A stretch of 6,524 nucleotides of DNA, taken from NCBI RefSeq assembly GCF_018854495.1, contig NZ_JABBDR010000123.1, positions 1-6,524 of the forward strand, in the 5' to 3' direction. Position numbers and translations under genes: made by a program. Of the stretch, positions 1-5,858 are shown piece by piece; the first letter of the stretch is position 1, and the number at the start of each line of letters is the position of its first letter. The notes under the pieces are model-generated. The model worked only from the letters and a program-made list of their open reading frames with translations, did no database searches and had not been told where the DNA came from. Source of the stretch: Acidithiobacillus ferruginosus. GTDB taxonomy: Bacteria; Pseudomonadota; Gammaproteobacteria; Acidithiobacillales; Acidithiobacillaceae.

Positions 1-468
1 CTGCTACTGGGCGGCTGCGGCTTTCATTTGCAAACCGGGGCCACCATTCCGCCCAGGCTGACGGGGTTGCGCGTCGTCGGCAGCGGCCCTGCCGGAGGCA
101 GCCTGGCCGAGGCCGTCCATCGCGAATTGCAGCGGGACGGCAACAGGGCCCAATCCGATGGCCCGCTGCTCCAGATCGACAATGCGTATGTCAGCCAGCG
201 GATCATCAGCATCAGCCCGAGCAGCGGCGTCGCCCAGGAGTTTCTCGACACCCTGCATGCCCAGTTCAGCGTGATAGGCAACGATCATAAAATACTGCTT
301 GAGTCCCAACCTCTGCTGGTGGAGAACAGTTTCAGTTACAACAGCGCCAGTCCACTGGCCACCAACGAACAGCAGATCACCATGCAGCGTCTGCTGATGG
401 AGCAGGGCGCGCGACAGATTCTGCGGCGGGTGCTCAACAGCCCTGGCTTCCGCCAGCAGGTGCCCTGA
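1..468 (+). CDS. lptE: LPS-assembly lipoprotein LptE, 5' end missing
   Basis: LptE is the outer-membrane lipoprotein that plugs the LptD barrel and helps deliver lipopolysaccharide to the cell surface. The window opens inside the signal peptide. The first visible residues read LLLGGCGFHL, a lipobox with the lipidated Cys at codon 16-18, followed by the Cys-Gly-aromatic-His start of mature LptE proteins (CGWHL in E. coli). The rest fits the family: a central beta-rich part with S/Y and N positions (NSFSYNSASPLATNEQQ) and a C-terminal amphipathic helix (MQRLLMEQGARQILRRVL) matching the E. coli helix that ends RAAEQLIRKL. 155 codons are visible. The true start lies upstream; an in-frame TTG at 28 follows the lipobox and cannot be the start. 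The stop at 466-468 is one base before the holA ATG, as in the widespread lptE-holA pair. The product lacks the long Thr/Pro-rich tail of the E. coli protein. Confidence 0.9.
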   Translation: MLLGGCGFHLQTGATIPPRLTGLRVVGSGPAGGSLAEAVHRELQRDGNRAQSDGPLLQIDNAYVSQRIISISPSSGVAQEFLDTLHAQFSVIGNDHKILLESQPLLVENSFSYNSASPLATNEQQITMQRLLMEQGARQILRRVLNSPGFRQQVP

Positions 469-469
469 G

Positions 470-1462
470 ATGCGGCTGAAGCCGACGCACTGGGCCAGCC
501 ATTTACGCGGCCCTTTGGCATCCGTATATGGCATCTTTTCGGATGAACCCCTGCTCCTGCAGGAGGCGGAAGACGCCCTGATGGCGGCTGCGGCACAGCA
601 GGGCTTCACCCAGAAACAACGCCTCGCTCAGCAGGGCGGCGGCATCTGGGATGCCTTGCGCGACGAGCGGGATGCGGGTTCGCTTTTCGCGGCACAGCGC
701 GTGCTCCTGCTGCGCCTGGATAGTCCCAAAGTCCCCAAAGAGGGTAGCGCCGCCCTGCAGTACTGGCTGGCCTCGCCACCTCCCGACGCGCTGCTGGTTC
801 TCAGCGGCCCCCGCCCTGACGCCGGCATCCAAAAAACCGCCTGGTTCAAGGCCATCGAGACTCACGGCCACACGCTCCTGCTGTACCGCCCGGAGGGGCA
901 GGACTGGCCGCGCTGGGTGGAGCAGCGCCTGCGCGCCGCCGGGATGCAGGCCGACAGCGCCGCCGTCCAGTTGCTCACCGACCTCAGCGCCGGCAACCTC
1001 GGGGCCTGCCATCAGGCCATTCAACGATTACAGCAGGTCTATCCGGGGCAGCGCATCGATGTCATCGCCATCCGCGCGGTACTGGCGGACAGCAGCCAGT
1101 TCACCATTTACGACCTCGCCGACGCGGTCCTGCGCGGCGAAACGGAACATATGCTGCACATGCTCGACCGCCTGCGCAATGGCGACGGTGAACCGGCCTT
1201 GTGCCTGTGGGTCCTGCACAAGGACCTGCGCCTACTGGCCGAATTGCGGGCGGGCGGCGTGGATGCCGATGCGTTCTTCCAGCAGAACCGTATTTTTCCA
1301 CCACGACAGGGCTGGTTGCGCACCGCGGCACGGCGCCTGACCCGCTCGGGGCTGCAGGCGGGCATCGAAGATTGCCTCGCCATCGACGCCCGCATCAAGG
1401 GGCAGGACCCCACGCCGGTCTGGCCCGCACTGACCGATCTCTGCCTGCGGATGTGCAGGTGA
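470..1462 (+). CDS. holA: DNA polymerase III subunit delta
   Basis: HolA is the delta subunit of the replicative clamp loader; it opens the beta sliding clamp so that it can be placed on primed DNA. The 330-residue product is close to the E. coli length (343). Family signatures are visible along its length: VYGIFSDEPLLLQEAEDAL at about 19-37 (compare E. coli YLLLGNDPLLLQESQDAV), SLFAAQRVLLLRL, PDALLVLSG, KTAWFKAIE, PRWVEQRLRAAGM, the LTDLSAGNLGACHQAIQRL stretch and the C-terminal FTIYDLADAVLRGE and LHKDLRLLAEL helices. No Walker A motif is seen, as expected for delta. The ATG at 470 lies one base after the lptE stop, with AGG at 458-460 as a modest Shine-Dalgarno inside lptE, so translation is probably coupled. 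The gene ends in an AGGTGA stop context. The next gene is an MFS transporter, whereas in E. coli nadD follows. Confidence 0.95.
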   Translation: MRLKPTHWASHLRGPLASVYGIFSDEPLLLQEAEDALMAAAAQQGFTQKQRLAQQGGGIWDALRDERDAGSLFAAQRVLLLRLDSPKVPKEGSAALQYWLASPPPDALLVLSGPRPDAGIQKTAWFKAIETHGHTLLLYRPEGQDWPRWVEQRLRAAGMQADSAAVQLLTDLSAGNLGACHQAIQRLQQVYPGQRIDVIAIRAVLADSSQFTIYDLADAVLRGETEHMLHMLDRLRNGDGEPALCLWVLHKDLRLLAELRAGGVDADAFFQQNRIFPPRQGWLRTAARRLTRSGLQAGIEDCLAIDARIKGQDPTPVWPALTDLCLRMCR

Positions 1463-1522
1463 CGATGGATTTATTGGTGCCCAGACTCGCGCCATGAAGC
1501 CGCCCCATAAGGTTTAGCATCC
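1463..1522 (+). other. Short spacer with two tiny linked ORFs before the MFS gene
   Basis: This 60-base spacer holds two very short ORFs that run head to tail. The first (1465-1497, MDLLVPRLAP) starts two bases after the holA stop, with AGGTGA at 1457-1462 close upstream. The second (1494-1517, MKPPHKV) overlaps it by ATGA and ends five bases before the MFS ATG. They could act as a translational bridge or leader, or be chance. I see no convincing promoter or terminator here; AAGG at 1509-1512 is a weak ribosome binding site for the MFS gene. Confidence 0.25.
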
Positions 1523-2707
1523 ATGCGCCAGGCCCTGCCACTCACCGTTCTCGTTCTCGGATTAGTAAGCTTTTTCAACGACCTTGCCTCGGAGATGGTG
1601 GTCCCTCTCATCCCTGTCCTCCTGGCCACCATACTCGCTGCGGGCCCGGTGGCCCTGGGTCTGGTAGAAGGGGTGGCGGATACCGTAGCGAGCTTTCTCA
1701 AACTCTGGTCCGGCCGACATTCCGACCTCATCGGTGGACGGCGCAAGGGGCTGACGGTGATCGGCTACACGGTTTCCAATCTGGCGCGACCGCTCATCGC
1801 CGTGGTGGGCAGCTGGCCGGCGCTCCTGCTCGTGCGCAGCATCGACCGGATGGGGAAAGGTATCCGCACCGCACCAAGGGATGCCTTGCTGGCAGATTCC
1901 ACGCCGCCGCAACGCATCGGCTTTGCGTTTGGCTACCAAAGGGCCATGGACAACGGTGGCGCGGTGCTGGGGGCTCTGGTGGCAGCGGCGGTTTTGCATT
2001 TTTCCGGAATCCCCTTGGAGGATGTCATCCTCCTGTCGGCCATTCCTGGCGCCGTCGCCATTTTGCTCCTCGGTGGCGGTGTACGTGAGGTGCAACGACC
2101 CCCCAATCACAAGACCCCAGCCCGTATCTCCCTGAGCCCGCACCACCTCTCACCCCAGATCCGGCGCTACCTCCTAACGCTGAGCCTGTTCACCCTGGCC
2201 CGTGCCACCGAAACCTTCATTCTATTGCGTGCTTATCAGCTCGGGATGGACGTCGTACAGGTACTCCTCCTCTGGGCCTCCATCCATGCGGCCAAGAGCA
2301 GCACCGGCATGGGCGGCGGACGACTGGCCGATAAACTGGGGCGACGACCCGTTTTATTCATCGGCTGGGCGGCCTACGGCTGTAACTACGCCTTGTTCGC
2401 CATGGTGGAAAGCCTTCCGTTGTTGTGGGCGGTGGCCTTGTCCTATGGTTTGTTTTTTGGCTTCAGCGAAGGGGCCGAACGGGCCCAGATCAATGATATG
2501 ACCATAGCCGATGAGCGCGGCACGGCCTTTGGCTGGTATAATCTGGCCACCGGCATCAGCGCGATCCCTGCGGGATTATTGTTCGGCTGGATATGGGAAG
2601 AGGTCGGCGCCCCTTATGCCTTCGGCTTTTCCGCATGCATCGCCATCGCCGCCACCACACTCCTCGCCACCTGGGTCTACCGCGGCACCCCTTGGCGGTC
2701 GTCTTGA
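1523..2707 (+). CDS. MFS transporter, substrate unknown (MJ1317-like type)
   Basis: This is a 394-residue integral membrane protein of the major facilitator superfamily, with about twelve hydrophobic segments in two halves joined by a polar loop near residues 188-215 (REVQRPPNHKTPARIS). Motif A appears in both halves: GRHSDLIGGRR at 64-74 and GRLADKLGRR at 266-275. Other strong marks are FFNDLASEMVVPLIP at 17-31, DRMGKGIRTAPRDA at 108-121 and EGAERAQINDM at 316-326, followed by RGTAFGWYNL. From memory, this set fits the poorly characterised MFS group typified by archaeal MJ1317, whose members are usually annotated only as MFS permease. No substrate can be inferred. The ATG at 1523 is preceded by a weak AAGG ten bases upstream. 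The gene sits between two housekeeping groups without an evident link. Its second half uses TTG for Leu often (five in about 75 bases around 2390-2460), unlike the CTG-rich proA, which may hint at a different origin. An efflux role is possible but unsupported. Confidence 0.85.
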   Translation: MRQALPLTVLVLGLVSFFNDLASEMVVPLIPVLLATILAAGPVALGLVEGVADTVASFLKLWSGRHSDLIGGRRKGLTVIGYTVSNLARPLIAVVGSWPALLLVRSIDRMGKGIRTAPRDALLADSTPPQRIGFAFGYQRAMDNGGAVLGALVAAAVLHFSGIPLEDVILLSAIPGAVAILLLGGGVREVQRPPNHKTPARISLSPHHLSPQIRRYLLTLSLFTLARATETFILLRAYQLGMDVVQVLLLWASIHAAKSSTGMGGGRLADKLGRRPVLFIGWAAYGCNYALFAMVESLPLLWAVALSYGLFFGFSEGAERAQINDMTIADERGTAFGWYNLATGISAIPAGLLFGWIWEEVGAPYAFGFSACIAIAATTLLATWVYRGTPWRSS

Positions 2708-2731
2708 ATGCTCGCCGTCGCTGCCTGCGGA

Positions 2732-2760
2732 TTGCCGGAATGGCTCCGGAACGGCACAAT
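2732..2760 (+). promoter_or_regulatory. Weak sigma70-like promoter candidate upstream of proA
   Basis: TTGCCG at 2732-2737 and CACAAT at 2755-2760 are separated by 17 bases; each matches the sigma70 consensus at four of six positions. This is the only gap in the window large enough for a dedicated promoter, and it precedes the proA-birA-coaX-nadK cluster. The -35 part overlaps a CCGGA/TCCGG inverted repeat (2735-2739 and 2745-2749). Matches of this quality arise by chance, so the call is tentative. Confidence 0.25.
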
Positions 2761-2769
2761 ACCAACAAT

Positions 2770-2794
2770 ACCCGCGCGGGTTAGGCCACGCGGG
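2770..2794 (+). repeat. GC-rich palindrome with alternative hairpin partner
   Basis: ACCCGCGCGGGT at 2770-2781 is a perfect 12-base palindrome. Its left half, CCCGCG (2771-2776), can instead pair with CGCGGG at 2789-2794 around a 12-base loop, so two mutually exclusive structures are possible. No T-run follows, so it does not look like an intrinsic terminator. It lies between the MFS gene and proA and could be an operator or a 5'-leader structure of the proA transcript, or simply reflect base composition. Confidence 0.4.
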
Positions 2795-2861
2795 CGCCAT
2801 TTCCCGGCACGGATCAGCGGCGGGCTTTCCGTTGCCCTCACGTCCGGCCCGAGCCCAGCAC

Positions 2862-2867
2862 AGGAGG
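2862..2867 (+). promoter_or_regulatory. Shine-Dalgarno of proA, fixing its TTG start
   Basis: AGGAGG is a full-strength ribosome binding site seven bases before the TTG at 2875. It is the best such site in the window and decides the proA start: the first in-frame ATG downstream is residue 36, inside the conserved N-terminal helices. Confidence 0.85.
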
Positions 2868-2874
2868 CTCCATC

Positions 2875-4131
2875 TTGGATTTACGTAGCGAACTGGAAAA
2901 AATCGGTGAACGCGCCCGCAGCGCCCAGCGCCGGTTGCAAAGCGCGGACAGCGCCGCCAAAGACAGCGCCCTGCGCGCCATGGCGGAATTTTTGCGCCGC
3001 GACGCCGACAATCTGCAACGCGCCAACCGCAAAGATTTACGCAGCGCCGAAGAAGCGGGTAAAGATGACGCTTTCATCGATCGCTTGCGTCTGGACGAAA
3101 CCCGTATCGAAGCCATGGCCAAAGGCCTCGAAGAAATTGCCGCCCTGCCCGACCCCGTGGGCGAGATCACCGACCTGCGTTACCGCCCCAGCGGCATCCA
3201 GGTAGGCCGTATGCGCGCGCCCCTGGGCGTCATCGCCATGATCTACGAATCGCGACCCAACGTCACCGCCGACGCCGCCGGCCTCTGCGTCAAATCGGGT
3301 AACGCCGTCATCCTGCGTGGCGGTTCCGAGTCCCTGCACAGCAACATGGCCATCGCCGAGCGCCTGCGCGCTGCCCTCGGCAAGGCCAATCTGCCCCTCG
3401 ATCTGGTCCAGTACGTCAACACCGCCGAGCGCGAAGCGGTGGGTATCCTGATCGGCATGGATCGCTATGTGGATGTGGTGATTCCCCGCGGTGGCAAGGG
3501 CCTTATCTCCCGCGTCCAGGCCGATGCCACCGTACCCGTAATCATGCATCTGCATGGCAACTGCCATGTGTATGTGGACGCCGACGCTGATCCCCGCAAG
3601 GCACTGAGGGTGGTCCTCAATTCCAAAACCCAGCGGTTGGGCACCTGCAATACGGCAGAGAGTCTGCTCATTCATCAGGAGCGGATGGACGACCTGCTCG
3701 GCCCCATCGCTGCGGCACTGCAGGAGAAAGGCATCGAGATCCGCGCCTGCGAACGCGGCCTGCCCCGCGTCCCCGGTGCCATCGCCGCCACCGAAGAGGA
3801 CTACGCCACCGAGTACCTGGGGCCGATCATTTCCGTCAAGGTGGTGGACGATCTCGACGCCGCGATTGCACACATCAACCGTTACGGCTCCCAGCATACC
3901 GAGTCCATCGTCACCGAAAACTACACCCAGGCCCGCCGCTTTCTGCGCGAGGTGGACGCCAGTTCCGTCATGGTCAATGCCTCCACCCGCTTTGCCGACG
4001 GCTTTGAATACGGTCTGGGTGCAGAGATTGGCATCTCCACCAACCGCCTGCACGTGCGCGGGCCGGTGGGACTGGAAGGGCTGACCCTGCAGAAATGGAT
4101 CGTCCTGGGAGATGGCCATATCCGCTCCTGA
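2875..4131 (+). CDS. proA: Glutamate-5-semialdehyde dehydrogenase (gamma-glutamyl phosphate reductase)
   Basis: ProA catalyses the second step of proline synthesis in the cytoplasm, the NADPH-dependent reduction of gamma-glutamyl phosphate to glutamate-5-semialdehyde, which cyclises to pyrroline-5-carboxylate. The 418-residue length is standard for the family. Visible marks are IYESRPNVT (123-131), [12 protein letters not shown] (142-153), the [10 protein letters not shown] stretch, the catalytic Cys258 in LGTCNTAE, and the C-terminal NASTRFADG (368-376) and GAEIGIST (382-389) signatures. Translation starts at a TTG supported by AGGAGG at 2862-2867. ProB, the preceding kinase, is not in the window. 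The last 20 bases overlap the start of birA, so the two are probably one transcript. No key residue is missing. An unusual start codon with a strong ribosome binding site can moderate expression, but that is inference. Confidence 0.97.
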   Translation: MDLRSELEKIGERARSAQRRLQSADSAAKDSALRAMAEFLRRDADNLQRANRKDLRSAEEAGKDDAFIDRLRLDETRIEAMAKGLEEIAALPDPVGEITDLRYRPSGIQVGRMRAPLGVIAMIYESRPNVTADAAGLCVKSGNAVILRGGSESLHSNMAIAERLRAALGKANLPLDLVQYVNTAEREAVGILIGMDRYVDVVIPRGGKGLISRVQADATVPVIMHLHGNCHVYVDADADPRKALRVVLNSKTQRLGTCNTAESLLIHQERMDDLLGPIAAALQEKGIEIRACERGLPRVPGAIAATEEDYATEYLGPIISVKVVDDLDAAIAHINRYGSQHTESIVTENYTQARRFLREVDASSVMVNASTRFADGFEYGLGAEIGISTNRLHVRGPVGLEGLTLQKWIVLGDGHIRS

Positions 4132-5053
4132 AGCACCATCGGCGGCATTGCAGGCCATGTTGGCGACCGTGGCCGACGGCTTGCCCCACGCCTGGCCTGC
4201 CGATGATTCAAGCGGGCTTCCGTCTGCGCTGCTCGCGGAGGCCGGCGAATGGGGCTTCCCCCTCTATGCGCGGGATGGTGGCGTGCAACTGGAATATCCC
4301 GCCGCGCCCCTGTCCGCCCGAGAGATTGCCGACATCGGCGGCATCGACCCGGCGCAGATCCATCTTCCGCTATGCTGCGCCTCCACCAATGCCGAGATCC
4401 TGCAGGACGCCGGCATGGACGTCTGTCTCACCGAAAGCCAGTGGGCCGGGCGCGGGCGGCGCGGACGCCAGTGGTCTTCACCTTTCGGGCGCCACCTCTA
4501 CCTGAGTTATGGCTGGACGCAGCACAGCCCGGTCCATGCGGCATTAACCATCGTTGCCGCCCTGTCCGTGTTCACCTTGCTGCAGGCGCGCCTGCCCGAT
4601 CTCTGGGTCAAGTGGCCCAATGATCTTTGGGTGGGTGGGCGCAAGCTGGGGGGCATCCTGGTCGAAGCCCGCCTGCGCAGAGATGGAGAAACCCGGCTGG
4701 TGGTGGGTTTGGGGCTCAACATCCATGGCGACGCCGGGTTGCCGGACACCGCCGTGAGCCTCGCCGATCTCGACATCAGAGTCACCCGCAGCACCCTCGC
4801 CGGTGCCATTCTCCGCCAATGGCGGGAAGACTTCGCGCGCTTTGCGGACGAGGGCTTCACGCCCTTCCTGCCCCTGTGGGAGAAGGCGGATCGCCTGACC
4901 CGTCAGTCCGTTCAGATCAGCGACGTGCAGGGCGTGCGCGAGGTCCGGGTGCTGGGCCTCGGCCCCGACGGGCGCCTGCAGGTATCCTCTGCGGATACGG
5001 GTACGGTCTGGCTGAGTGCCGGTGACGTCAGCCTGCGGCCCCAACATCCATGA
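4112..5053 (+). CDS. birA: Biotin--[acetyl-CoA-carboxylase] ligase, with eroded N-terminal DNA-binding domain
   Basis: BirA activates biotin as biotinyl-5'-AMP and transfers it to the biotin carrier subunit of acetyl-CoA carboxylase. The ligase core is complete: CCASTN (88-93), GRGRRGR (113-119, the biotinyl-AMP-binding loop), KWPND (167-171), KLGGILVE (178-185, with the Lys equivalent to E. coli K183), GLGLNIH (199-205) and a C-terminal SH3-like domain. The N-terminal 70 residues align in outline with the E. coli winged helix-turn-helix (LATVADG against [25 protein letters not shown] against the DWG..VFTVPGKGYSLPEP wing). The recognition-helix part is shorter and has lost its basic residues, so a repressor role is doubtful. 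The ATG at 4112 overlaps proA by 20 bases without a well-placed Shine-Dalgarno. In-frame TTG 4148 and ATG 4157, both after the proA stop, are alternative starts. The stop overlaps the coaX start. Confidence 0.93.
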   Translation: MAISAPEAPSAALQAMLATVADGLPHAWPADDSSGLPSALLAEAGEWGFPLYARDGGVQLEYPAAPLSAREIADIGGIDPAQIHLPLCCASTNAEILQDAGMDVCLTESQWAGRGRRGRQWSSPFGRHLYLSYGWTQHSPVHAALTIVAALSVFTLLQARLPDLWVKWPNDLWVGGRKLGGILVEARLRRDGETRLVVGLGLNIHGDAGLPDTAVSLADLDIRVTRSTLAGAILRQWREDFARFADEGFTPFLPLWEKADRLTRQSVQISDVQGVREVRVLGLGPDGRLQVSSADTGTVWLSAGDVSLRPQHP

Positions 5054-5775
5054 TCCTCATCGCCGTCGGCAACACCCGCACCCTGCTGGCGCGTACTCGC
5101 GATGGCAGGCATTTCGACAGCACCAGCGTAGCCACTGCACTGCCACCCGCGGAAATCCTGCAGCAGCCCGGCTTACCATGGCTCAGCGCGCCGAACCGGG
5201 AACCCGTCGCGCTGGGCGGCGTCGTACCTGCGGCGCTTACCGCCTGGCGGGAAGCCTTGGCCACGGCAGAGGTCCGCGAGCCCGACCCCGGCTTTTTTCG
5301 CCGCGCCGTACCCCACCGCTACCATCCGCCGGAAAGCCTCGGCTTTGACCGCCGCTGCTGCCTGCTCGCCGCCGCCATGGACTTCCCCGGCCAAGACAGC
5401 ATCGTCATCGACATGGGCACCGCCATCACCATCGACCTGCTGGCTGGCGGACATTTCCGGGGCGGACGTATTCTGCCGGGGATTGCCATGAGCCTGCGCG
5501 GTCTGCATGAAGGCACCGCACTCCTCCCCGAAGTCGTCCTGAACACCCCGGCGGAAATACTGGGCAACGATACTGCCAGCGCCATTCAGGCCGGGGTCAT
5601 CCACCTCTTTGCCGATGCCCTGCGCGGCGCCATTACCGAATACCGCCAGTACAGCCCCCAGGCACAGATACTGATCACCGGTGGTGATGCCGAACGTTGG
5701 CAACCCGGCATCGCTGGTAGCTTGTACCAGCCCTATCTGCTTCTGCGCGGCTTTTATCTGTGGATAGGGGGATGA
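5050..5775 (+). CDS. coaX: Type III pantothenate kinase with atypical first motif
   Basis: CoaX phosphorylates pantothenate to 4'-phosphopantothenate, the first step of coenzyme A synthesis. It belongs to the ASKHA fold, is insensitive to CoA feedback, and acts in the cytoplasm. The 241-residue length is typical. Family marks are VGNT (6-9), the YHPPESLGFDR block (91-101, with Asp100 at the position of the catalytic base), VIDMGTAITID (119-129), GGRILPG (138-144), GNDTASAIQAGV (172-183) and ITGGDA (209-214). The striking departure is residue 5: the family normally has Asp in a D-x-G-N motif, but here codon 5062-5064 is GCC (Ala). The gene starts by an ATGA overlap with birA and lacks its own Shine-Dalgarno, implying translational coupling. 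birA and coaX are often adjacent or fused (for example in Neisseria). An inactive or altered kinase is possible; all other motifs look intact. Confidence 0.9.
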   Translation: MILIAVGNTRTLLARTRDGRHFDSTSVATALPPAEILQQPGLPWLSAPNREPVALGGVVPAALTAWREALATAEVREPDPGFFRRAVPHRYHPPESLGFDRRCCLLAAAMDFPGQDSIVIDMGTAITIDLLAGGHFRGGRILPGIAMSLRGLHEGTALLPEVVLNTPAEILGNDTASAIQAGVIHLFADALRGAITEYRQYSPQAQILITGGDAERWQPGIAGSLYQPYLLLRGFYLWIGG

Positions 5776-5858
5776 CACCCGTCCCCGAGACCGGCTCGCG
5801 CAAAACGGGCCGCGGCCACTTGGCGCAAGCTTCGCCCCCATGTACGCTACCCCCATGA
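5772..5858 (+). other. 28-codon mini-ORF coupling coaX to nadK
   Basis: An ATG at 5772 overlaps the coaX stop by ATGA and opens a 28-codon frame (MTPVPETGSRKTGRGHLAQA...) whose TGA at 5856-5858 overlaps the nadK ATG at 5855 in the same way. AGGGGG directly precedes its ATG, too close to be a good ribosome binding site. The predicted peptide is Pro- and Gly-rich with no recognisable domain. The likely role, if any, is to carry ribosomes from coaX to nadK, whose own start has no Shine-Dalgarno. Chance is a real alternative. Confidence 0.3.
5808..5829 (+). repeat. Palindrome and small hairpin before nadK
   Basis: GGCCGCGGCC at 5808-5817 is a perfect 10-base palindrome. It is followed at once by CTTG-GCG-CAAG (5819-5829), a four-pair stem with a three-base loop. 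Both lie between coaX and nadK. There is no following T-run, so this is not an intrinsic terminator. It may structure the leader of nadK or be a by-product of GC richness. Confidence 0.3.

Noticed and set aside
28..30. TTG as a possible lptE start
   Set aside because: It lies downstream of the lipobox Cys at codon 16-18; starting here would remove the signal peptide and the lipidation site.
1562..2146. Open frame on the - strand (194 codons) opposite the MFS gene
   Set aside because: It has no family resemblance and is rich in Arg, Gln and His; the + strand frame carries clear MFS motifs.
2770..2800. Intrinsic terminator after the MFS gene
   Set aside because: The GC-rich inverted repeat is not followed by a run of T; the bases after it are CGCCATTTCCC.
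2708..3205. + strand frame starting right after the MFS stop and running into proA
   Set aside because: Two thirds of it overlaps proA in another frame, it shows no domain, and its composition (Ala, Pro, Lys) is that of an out-of-frame reading of proA.
3037..4158. Long open frame on the - strand (373 codons) opposite proA
   Set aside because: It lies wholly antisense to a clear proA with intact motifs, has no recognisable domain, and reads as a low-complexity Gly/Val/Asp-rich product typical of antisense frames in GC-rich genes.
5050..5775. coaX as a pseudogene because of the Asp-to-Ala change
   Set aside because: The frame is full length, all later motifs are present, and the ATGA overlap with birA is kept; one substitution is not evidence of decay.
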